DNA from: Xanthobacteraceae bacterium
GTDB lineage: Bacteria > Pseudomonadota > Alphaproteobacteria > Rhizobiales > Xanthobacteraceae
Reading direction: 5' to 3'
DNA length: 11,095 nucleotides
NCBI GenBank assembly: GCA_030043175.1
Contig: JASHYD010001036.1
Span: 1-11,095, forward strand
This document shows, piece by piece, positions 5,076 to 11,095 of the stretch. Positions within the stretch are counted from its first letter, which is position 1; every line of letters begins with the position of its first letter. Below the pieces are notes generated by a model. The model was not told where the DNA came from. It saw only the letters and a program-made list of their open reading frames with translations, and made no database searches. The translations under genes and the position numbers were made by a program.

Positions 5076-7481
5076 ATGAAACGATGGGAGCTTATCACGA
5101 CGCTCGGCGCGGTGACTGTGCTGGTTGCGATGATTAGCAGCTTCGCCTGGGTGAAATGGGGAGCGGCAGACCGCGCCGAGTCGGCGGTGCGACGTGACGG
5201 TAAATCCGGAGGTTTGCCACATCGGTTCATGGAGCCAGCTCTCGCCGAGGCAGAAATCGCGCGTATGCAGCGCAACGAATCACGCTTTCTGGCTGATCTC
5301 GCCCGCCACTATCAAATGCGGGGCGACGCCGGAACCGCGCTGTTGTTGGCGCTGGAGAGCTTGCCGGGCGGCGCAAGCGGCAAACTGCGGGGCACCGCGC
5401 AATTGACGGGCGCGGTGGCGGCGGGCGCGGACGACATCGATCGGGTCTACGTGCCAGAATCGGAATTGCGGCTCGATGGCGCGTGGCGGGCGTTACGCGA
5501 GCTGCACATTCTCCTCGCACATAAGTATGCCGTGAATGACGCGGTATTCAGCCCCGACGGCACGCGCCTCATCACTGCATCCACCGATAAGACAGCGCGC
5601 CTTTGGGATGCCAAGACCGGCGAGCCGATCGGCGCTCCGCTGGTCGGTCATGCCGACCGGGTGACGGCCGCAGCGTTCAGTCCCGACGGCACGCGCCTCA
5701 TCACGGCATCGGCCGACCGAACCGCGCGGTTGTGGGACGCCGCGACCGGCCGTCAGATCGCAACTCTCACTGGCCACACGGACGTTGTGAATAGTGTGGC
5801 ATTCAGTCCCGACGCCACGCGGATCGTCACTGCATCCAGGGATGAGACGGTGCGATTTTGGGATGCCACCACCGGCCAGCCGATTGGCGCGGTGCTTGGG
5901 CGAGCGCTGGGCAGCGTGCGCACCGTCGCATACAGCCCCGACGGTAAACGCATCGTCACCGCATCAATTGACAAGACCGCGCGGCTGTGGGACGCCACGA
6001 CCGGCGAGCCGATCGGCAAGCCGCTCATCGGCCACACGGATCGTGTGACCAGCGCCTCATTCAGCGGAGACGGCAACTACATCCTCACCGCGTCCTGGGA
6101 CAACACTGCGCGACTTTGGGACGCCGCGACCGGCCAGCCGCTGGGCAGACCGTTCAATTGCGGCGATCGCATCACCGGGGCGGCATTCAGCCCCGATGAC
6201 GCGCGCATTATCACGGCGTCCATGGATGGAACGGCCCGCTTCTGGGACGTCGCCTCCCGCCAGCAAATCGGAGCTCCACTGGCCGGCCATGCTGGTATCG
6301 TGAACAGCGCGGCGTTCAGTCGTGACGGCAAATACGTCATCACCGCATCGGCGGACGGAACGGCGCGACTTTGGGACGCTACGCCGGCCAGACAAAACGG
6401 CAGGCCGCTCCTCGGCCATGCAGGTGTCGTAAGCAGCGTGGCATTCAGCCCCGACGGAATGCGCATCGTCACCGCATCGGGTGACGAGACGGCGCGGCTA
6501 TGGGACGCCGCGACCGGCCGTCAAATTGCCGTGCTCGTGGGGCACGATGGTTTCGTGTCAAGCGCGTCGTTCAGCCACGACGGGCAACGTATCGTGACCA
6601 CGTCCAGCGACGCGACCGCGCGATTGTGGGACGCCGCGACCGGGCAGGAAATACGCGCACTCTACGCCGGCCGTCCATATCACGTGAACGGAGCGGCGTT
6701 CAGCCCGGATGATAAGCGCATCGTCACCGCATCAGACGACCCCACGGCGCTGATTTGGGACGCCGAAACCGGCCGGCCCATCGGTGAACTCAGCGGTCAC
6801 ACCGATCGCGTGACCCGCGCGGCATTCAGTCCTGATGGCAGGCGCATCGTTACCTCATCCAGGGACAAGACGGCGCGGCTGTGGGATGCAGCATCAGGCG
6901 AGTCACTTTACACCCTCGCAGGCCATACGGACGAGGTGAGCGCAGCGGCGTTCAGTCCCGACGGCAAACGCATCATCACCGTCTCCGCCGACAAGACCGC
7001 GCGACTGTGGGACGCCGAAACTGGTGTGCAAATTGGTCTACCGCTCATCGGACATGCGGCCACTGTGAGCACGGCAGCGTTCAGTTCCGACGGCCGGCGC
7101 ATCGTCACCGCGTCCTGGGACAAGACTGCGCGACTGTGGGACGTTGATTCCCACGGCTCGATCGCCGTCATCGCTCATCCAGAGAGAGTGCTAAGTGCCG
7201 CATTCAGCCCCGACGGCAAGCACGTCGTGACCGCGTCCAGCGACGGGACCGCGCGGCTGTGGGAGGTCTTTGCCGATACCCAGCAATTGATAGCGGCGGC
7301 CAAAATGGCTGCTCCGCGCTGCCTGACGGCGGAACAACGCGAGGCGTCCTTTTTCCTACCGGCCGGGCCACCGGCCTGGTGCATCGAGATGGCAAAGTGG
7401 CCGTATCAGACGGCCGCATGGAAGGAATGGCTTGCCGACGAACGCGCGGGAAAAAATCCGGGCCTACCCACTGAGCGGTGA
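5076..7481 (+). CDS. Membrane-anchored WD40 protein with 14 repeats (two propellers)
   Basis: The 801-residue protein starts behind a near-ideal ribosome binding site. Residues 6-26 are one hydrophobic membrane segment after MKRWE. Residues 55-145 are a helical linker including SRFLADLARHYQMRGDAGTA, LLALESLPG and YVPESEL. Fourteen WD40 repeats follow, about residues 146-730, each 41-43 residues with a FSPDG...IVTAS.D.TARLWDAATG pattern. The repeat tryptophans are at 177, 220, 262, 305, 348, 390, 433, 476, 518, 561, 603, 645, 688 and 729; the last is WE. The C-terminal 70 residues have two cysteines (749, 769) and end in WPYQTAAWKEWLADERAGKN. Linker and tail match the C-terminal half of rhizobial proteins that carry TIR or caspase-like domains in front. 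Here only a membrane anchor precedes them. It probably acts as a protein-binding scaffold. Flanking charges leave the side of the membrane unresolved. Confidence 0.93.
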   Translation: MKRWELITTLGAVTVLVAMISSFAWVKWGAADRAESAVRRDGKSGGLPHRFMEPALAEAEIARMQRNESRFLADLARHYQMRGDAGTALLLALESLPGGASGKLRGTAQLTGAVAAGADDIDRVYVPESELRLDGAWRALRELHILLAHKYAVNDAVFSPDGTRLITASTDKTARLWDAKTGEPIGAPLVGHADRVTAAAFSPDGTRLITASADRTARLWDAATGRQIATLTGHTDVVNSVAFSPDATRIVTASRDETVRFWDATTGQPIGAVLGRALGSVRTVAYSPDGKRIVTASIDKTARLWDATTGEPIGKPLIGHTDRVTSASFSGDGNYILTASWDNTARLWDAATGQPLGRPFNCGDRITGAAFSPDDARIITASMDGTARFWDVASRQQIGAPLAGHAGIVNSAAFSRDGKYVITASADGTARLWDATPARQNGRPLLGHAGVVSSVAFSPDGMRIVTASGDETARLWDAATGRQIAVLVGHDGFVSSASFSHDGQRIVTTSSDATARLWDAATGQEIRALYAGRPYHVNGAAFSPDDKRIVTASDDPTALIWDAETGRPIGELSGHTDRVTRAAFSPDGRRIVTSSRDKTARLWDAASGESLYTLAGHTDEVSAAAFSPDGKRIITVSADKTARLWDAETGVQIGLPLIGHAATVSTAAFSSDGRRIVTASWDKTARLWDVDSHGSIAVIAHPERVLSAAFSPDGKHVVTASSDGTARLWEVFADTQQLIAAAKMAAPRCLTAEQREASFFLPAGPPAWCIEMAKWPYQTAAWKEWLADERAGKNPGLPTER
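5511..7265 (+). repeat. Tandem coding repeats of the WD40 array
   Basis: Fourteen units of roughly 123-129 bp lie head to tail. Strings such as TTCAGCCCCGACGGC, CGCATCGTCACCGCATC and GCGCGGCTGTGGGACGC recur with few changes. Similarity is at DNA level and not only protein level, which points to recent duplication or gene conversion within the array. Units 7 (DATPARQNG) and 13 (DVDSHGSIA) have diverged most in the loop after the WD pair. Such arrays are prone to copy-number change and to assembly collapse. Confidence 0.85.
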
Positions 7482-7842
7482 CATTTATATTTGGGCCGCG
7501 ACAACGCGAAGCCTCTCGGCGGTTTGAAATGTTGTTGTCCGCCCGAGGGTGCGAGGCTCGCCGGTCTGCGGTAAGCCTCGGAGGATAACCGGAGGTGGCG
7601 TGCGCGCGAAGAATGTGACGGCCCATCTCGGGCATTTGGGCGCCTGCGGCGCCAGCTCGCGACTGTGAAGAGCGCCATTCAAGATGATGCGCCATCCATC
7701 GCGCCCGTACAGCATAGCACTATTGCGGCCGCGGAGAAGCTGCGCTCATGACCACCGGTATTTGCAATGCACGGCGCTTGTCCCGTCTGTACGCGGACCT
7801 GCTGCAACAGCAACCTCGCTTTAGCATAGGGGAGCTTCCCAG
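7482..7842. other. Intergenic stretch without a supported gene
   Basis: Frames here on the minus strand run antisense into the WD40 tail and show no family resemblance. A GC-rich inverted repeat GGCGCC-TGC-GGCGCC lies at 7639-7653 with no T-run after it, so it is not a typical terminator. No promoter could be placed confidently for the downstream amidohydrolase gene. Confidence 0.4.
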
Positions 7843-8685
7843 ATGACGATCATCGATTGCCAGGTCCATGCCTATGAGGCAAACACTTCAAAGCGACCCT
7901 GGCACAGTGTGCCGAACTGGCCCGCGCACGTCACGGGTGACGAGATGGTGGCGGCGATGGACAAGGTCGGCGTCGACGGCGCGATCTTCATCTCGGCCTT
8001 TTCACTGTATCGCTACGACGCCAGCTATACGGTGGAAGTGCAACGGGCCCATCCCGGTCGGTTTGCCATCGTAAAGCCGGTCGATCCAGACGATCCGGCG
8101 GTGGCCGATGTCGTCGCCGATTGGAAGAAAACGCCGGGCGCGGTTGGCATCCGCGTCATCCTGACGAAGGAGGCAAAGCGCGAGCCAACCGACCCGGGCC
8201 TCGACCGGATCCTACGCGCAGCCGTACGCCATGACTTTCCGGTCAATCTCCTGTGCTGGGGCAACCTGGACGCGGGCACTGCGCTGATCGATCGCCATCC
8301 TGACACGCGATTTATCATCGACCATCTGGGCATCATGCAGCCGCGCACGCCGCCTGCGCCGCCGCAGCCGTGGGCCGACCTGCCGAAAATGCTGGAACTT
8401 GCCAGGCGATCGAACACGGTGGTCAAGGTCAGCGGCGCCTGCACGCTGTCCCAGGAACCGTATCCCTTCCAGGACATCTGGGACAAGCTCGCCCGCGTGT
8501 TCGATGCCTGGGGCTTCGACCGCTGCCTGTGGGGCACCGATTGGACGCGCGCGTTCGCGGTCGTCAACTACGAGCAGGCGGTCGATTCCTTCCTTGAGAC
8601 TAACCGGGTGAGCGACAGTGAGCGGGCAATGCTGATGGGCGGCGCCTGCGCCAAGGCTTATGGCTGGTCGCCGAAGAAAGGCTAG
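7843..8685 (+). CDS. Amidohydrolase-2 family metal-dependent hydrolase
   Basis: The 280-residue protein is the usual length for single-domain amidohydrolase-2 TIM-barrel enzymes, which hydrolyse or decarboxylate small carboxylates, lactones or amides with one active-site metal. AGGGGAG at 7828-7834 sits 8 bases before the ATG. The first strand reads IIDCQVHAYE: D5, Q7 and H9 stand where most members have D-x-H-x-H, so the first histidine ligand is glutamine. The later motifs are present: IIDHLG with H161 on a late strand, VVKVSGAC at 193-200, and WGTDW with D233, the expected catalytic/metal aspartate. There is no signal peptide, so it should be cytoplasmic. Close relatives with DCQVHAYE, as I recall them, occur in Bradyrhizobium with no assigned substrate. 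Downstream lies a same-strand thiamine-diphosphate enzyme, which may hint at a catabolic setting. Confidence 0.9.
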   Translation: MTIIDCQVHAYEANTSKRPWHSVPNWPAHVTGDEMVAAMDKVGVDGAIFISAFSLYRYDASYTVEVQRAHPGRFAIVKPVDPDDPAVADVVADWKKTPGAVGIRVILTKEAKREPTDPGLDRILRAAVRHDFPVNLLCWGNLDAGTALIDRHPDTRFIIDHLGIMQPRTPPAPPQPWADLPKMLELARRSNTVVKVSGACTLSQEPYPFQDIWDKLARVFDAWGFDRCLWGTDWTRAFAVVNYEQAVDSFLETNRVSDSERAMLMGGACAKAYGWSPKKG

Positions 8686-8753
8686 GTTACACCGCCCACG
8701 CAGGAATTCCGGGCTTTGGCTTATCTTGCGCGACCAGCATCGTTGCGGGGACT

Positions 8754-9112
8754 GAACGCTTTGCCCGCGTGCAGAAAGCCCCAGGACTTGATAAGCTGAG
8801 GGACCTGCGATGTTGCGAAGGCCGGATCGGCGATCATCAACTTGTTGTTGGTCGACATGAACCGAGAATGTGAGTGGCCAATTGGCCAACGCCACCACCC
8901 AGCCGGCAAGCCACCACCAATCGCCAGTTGCCAAGCCGCGAGCGTGCCGAACACAAACCGCTGATCGCCAGCAGCGCCTGCGTGGCTTGCCACGTTTGTG
9001 GGCCCGCTTCCATTCGTGATCAGTTCGCGATGTCGCGTTGAAGGCGCGACGGTTGCTCGGTCACGTTGACGTAAATCGCGGCTCCGCTGAACGCAAGCGG
9101 TCCGGCAGGCAT
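8754..9112 (-). pseudogene. DUF1772 (anthrone oxygenase-like) membrane protein, multiply frameshifted
   Basis: Pieces of one DUF1772 protein appear in order on the minus strand but in alternating frames. MPAGPLAFSGAAIYVNVTEQ (9112 downward) ends at a TGA at 9020. DHEWKRAHKRG is at about 8989-9021, and TWQATQALLAISGLC at about 8951-8995. ATGDWWWLAGWVVALANWPL begins at 8931. FMSTNNKLMIADPAFATSQV, followed by PQLIKSWGFLHAGKAF, is at 8754-8861. In intact members these join as a membrane protein of about 150 residues: 'FxGAAxYIxVAEQPxRL', then 'EWKPSYKRG', then 'TGDWRWLxGxxxxLANWPxT', then 'MPTNxxLM...LIxxWGxLHAxRT'. At least four frame changes are needed, so no functional product can be made. Intact members are small multi-helix membrane proteins of poorly defined function. 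Confidence 0.75.
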
Positions 9113-9611
9113 AGCAACCTCGTCATGGTCATCTCCCCCGGATTGTCGCAGCCACCGCGCAGCGTTCGCGCAGCGACCATTTGCCCAACTCAGCGGCAGA
9201 GAAAAGTCGACAGGATGCCTGTTGTTGGGGGTCTCTCCAGATTGATCGCGCGGGTGGCAATTTAGTGTCGCCACGAGCCTCTTCATCAGGATGGCGGCCT
9301 TTAGGGCGGTCCCAATTCTCGCTCCCGGACAGAAGCTCTGCGGCTTCGTCGTAAGGTTGGGCGAATAGCACACGCGCTGCGGGCGGAGGAACGCAAAAGC
9401 GGTCGTCCGGGTCAGGCGCGCGGTCGCAGGGCCGATCGGGCCGAAAGAACGTGAAGGCCCCGCGTGAAATCTACTGGCCCGCCGGTTCCAGGCCCCGGAC
9501 GGCCCGATGGCAGGCGAAGGCCACGCTGTTGGCTTTGCTCACCCCACCTGGCGCAGGTTATAACTCTGCCCCACCATGTGAAATCCCGTGCGCCGCTGAA
9601 GTACCTGTCCG
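9113..9611. other. Intergenic stretch, mostly unidentified
   Basis: Open minus-strand frames at 9129-9371 and 9020-9373 show no recognisable family and continue from the DUF1772 remnant. A plus-strand frame reading KAPREIYWPAGSRPRTARW near 9451 lacks a ribosome binding site. The only supported element is the promoter-like sequence before the thiamine-diphosphate enzyme. Confidence 0.35.
9535..9564 (+). promoter_or_regulatory. Candidate promoter with inverted repeat in the spacer
   Basis: TTGCTC (9535-9540) and TATAAC (9559-9564) are separated by 18 bases, resembling a sigma-70 promoter with a weak -35. Transcription would start about 40 bases before the ATG at 9612. An inverted repeat ACCTG-GCG-CAGGT (9546-9558) fills the spacer next to the -10, a place where a repressor or a MerR-type activator would act. 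This is a visual match only. Confidence 0.3.
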
Positions 9612-11095
9612 ATGAACAATGCTGATCTGATCGTTGCAACCCTGAAGGCGGCTGGAATTGACCGCGGTTTCGGCATTCCGAGCGGCAATGTGCTGCCGCT
9701 GATCGAAGCAATGCGTGCGGGCGGTGTCGACTTCGTGCTTACCGCCCACGAGGGCTCAGCCGGCTTTGCGGCCGATGTGTCCGGCCGCATGAGCGGAAAA
9801 CCGGGCCTCTGCATCGCAACGCTTGGCCCAGGCGCCACCAATCTCGCAACCGGCGTCGGATGTGCCTATCTGGATCGCTCACCTCTCATTGCGATCACGT
9901 GCAATCTCAACACGGATCAGCTCGGTCGGCGCATCCAGATGTGGATCGATCACCACGCGCTGTTTGCGCCGATCACCAAAGCGACGGTTAGGCTCGAAGA
10001 CGGGCGCATCGCGCAAACTGTGCAGGAGGCAATCCGCATCAGCTTGGCGGAGCCGCGGGGGCCTGTTCATCTCGACCTGCCGGAGGACGTGGCGTTGGCC
10101 CCGGCGCAGGAAAGAATTGCACAGCCGCTCAATCCACCGAAGCTCGCGGGAGCGCAGGACGCCGAGATTAAACGCGCTGGCCAACTCATCGCCGCCGCCA
10201 GACGGCCGATCGTCGTGCTCGGTTCATCCGCGCTCCGCATCAACAATCCTGAACGGCTGCGCGCCATCGTCGAACGACACGGTCTGCCGTTTGCTACCAC
10301 CACCATGGCAAAGGGCGTGATCGATGAAGATCATCCACTCGCGATCGGCTGCATCGAACGCGCGTGCCGGCAGGTGCAGCGCCGGCTACTGCGCTCAGCC
10401 GATCTCATCATCGGCATCGGCTACGACACTGTTGAAGTCGAATACGAAGCCTGGATCGATGACGTCCCCCTCCTCCATATCGATATTGAAGCCGCCGACG
10501 TTGCACCGGCCGTGAAGCTCGTTCATCAGGTGATTGGCGACATCGATGCAGCGCTCGAGCAGCTCGCCGTAATGCCGGCCGCGAACCCCAGATGGCCAGC
10601 CGCTCTGCTCGTGGACCACCGCAAGTTATTCCAGACGGCCCTGCGGCCAATCCCAGCGAAATCGGCAGCCTTCACGGCCCATGCGGCGATCGATGCCGTG
10701 CGCAGGACTCTACCGCGCGCAGGCATTCTGTCGTTCGATGTCGGCGCCCACACGCACCAGATTGCGAGCCAATGGACCGCGCATGCGCCGAAAACCTTCC
10801 AGATCACCAACGGCTGGTCGTCCATGGGCTTCGGTCTGCCCGCAGCCATCGCGGCGAAGCTCGCGCGCCCCGATCTGCCGGTCGTCTGCCTGATCGGCGA
10901 CGGCTGCTTCCAGATGACCTGCGGCGAGGTCGCGACCGCAAAGCGCCTGGGGCTGACATTGCCGGTGGTCGTCCTCGACGACCGGTGGCTTGCCCTCATC
11001 AAGGTCAAGCAGATGCGCCGGCAGTTTCCGCTTTACGGAACGGAGCTGCAGTCCGAGGAATATGGCGAGCCGCCGTCGCACTATTTCGGTGTGCC
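9612..11095 (+). CDS. Thiamine-diphosphate-dependent enzyme, acetolactate synthase-like (3' end off window)
   Basis: The frame opens at ATG 9612, with an in-frame TGA at 9597 excluding earlier starts, and stays open to the edge: 494 codons of an expected 540-560. Residues 1-165 are the Pyr domain with GIPSGNVLPLIEA, the cofactor-activating glutamate E47 in TAHEGSAGFAADV, and TLGPGATNLATG. Residues about 185-315 are the central Rossmann-like domain (RRPIVVLGSSALR). Residues from about 355 are the PP domain, with TNGWSSMGFGLPAA and the diphosphate/Mg motif GDG at 429-431. The motif ends VVVLDDRW at 453-459, where D456-D457 replace the usual N-N or N-D. Family members make acetolactate, decarboxylate 2-oxoacids or act in catabolic carboligations. 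The exact substrate is unknown, and the context gives no branched-chain amino acid genes. The ribosome binding site is weak. Confidence 0.9.
   Translation, partial: MNNADLIVATLKAAGIDRGFGIPSGNVLPLIEAMRAGGVDFVLTAHEGSAGFAADVSGRMSGKPGLCIATLGPGATNLATGVGCAYLDRSPLIAITCNLNTDQLGRRIQMWIDHHALFAPITKATVRLEDGRIAQTVQEAIRISLAEPRGPVHLDLPEDVALAPAQERIAQPLNPPKLAGAQDAEIKRAGQLIAAARRPIVVLGSSALRINNPERLRAIVERHGLPFATTTMAKGVIDEDHPLAIGCIERACRQVQRRLLRSADLIIGIGYDTVEVEYEAWIDDVPLLHIDIEAADVAPAVKLVHQVIGDIDAALEQLAVMPAANPRWPAALLVDHRKLFQTALRPIPAKSAAFTAHAAIDAVRRTLPRAGILSFDVGAHTHQIASQWTAHAPKTFQITNGWSSMGFGLPAAIAAKLARPDLPVVCLIGDGCFQMTCGEVATAKRLGLTLPVVVLDDRWLALIKVKQMRRQFPLYGTELQSEEYGEPPSHYFGV

Noticed and set aside
5511..7265. CRISPR array suggested by regular tandem repeats
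   Set aside because: The repeats are 123-129 bp, contiguous and in frame, and encode WD40 units; there are no short repeats with unique spacers.
7485..7715. Minus-strand frame of 76 codons after the WD40 gene
   Set aside because: No family resemblance and no supporting start signal; it lies in a plain intergenic stretch.
8212..8934. Minus-strand frame of 240 codons
   Set aside because: Only its first 25 codons are meaningful, as part of the DUF1772 pseudogene; the rest is antisense to the amidohydrolase.

Overview
The window is GC-rich DNA with alphaproteobacterial character, most like Bradyrhizobium or a relative (Nitrobacteraceae). This rests on the HWE-type sensor kinase, the style of the WD40 protein, the amidohydrolase and the degraded DUF1772 gene, all recognised from memory of families without a database search. 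Intact genes are separated by stretches of eroded sequence, as expected of an accessory or decaying chromosomal region.

Left edge (1-900): the N-terminus of an IS630-type transposase runs off the window on the minus strand. It is followed by a small hypothetical minus-strand gene with a strong ribosome binding site, and by a plus-strand scrap that reads as the C-terminal tail of a tyrosine recombinase. Together these look like mobile-element debris. At 903-2126 lies an intact soluble PAS-HWE histidine kinase. A 50-codon reading frame 6 bases downstream starts like a small helical kinase-linked protein but loses that character after about 30 residues.

Middle (2490-4210, minus strand): a tightly packed three-gene envelope operon. 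In transcription order it encodes an exported all-helical protein built from two copies of one domain, a four-helix membrane protein, and an exported helix-hairpin-helix protein. The last gene is interrupted by a single in-frame TAG codon. Upstream of the operon, 4208-5075 has no intact gene. It carries the frameshifted 3' end of an ATP-dependent DNA ligase and, near its right end, a 21-bp near-perfect palindrome.

Centre (5076-7481, plus strand): an 801-residue, membrane-anchored WD40 protein with 14 repeats, enough for two seven-bladed propellers. Its juxtamembrane linker and C-terminal tail match the C-terminal halves of rhizobial TIR- or caspase-type WD40 proteins, but no N-terminal effector domain is present.

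Right (7843-end, plus strand): an amidohydrolase-2 family metal hydrolase, then a minus-strand DUF1772 pseudogene broken by several frameshifts, then a thiamine-diphosphate-dependent acetolactate-synthase-like enzyme that is cut by the window edge. The two enzymes share orientation and could serve one catabolic route, but about 930 bases separate them and no substrate can be named from sequence.

The items most worth a second look are the two-propeller WD40 protein without an effector and its upstream palindrome, and the conserved-looking envelope operon with its amber codon.
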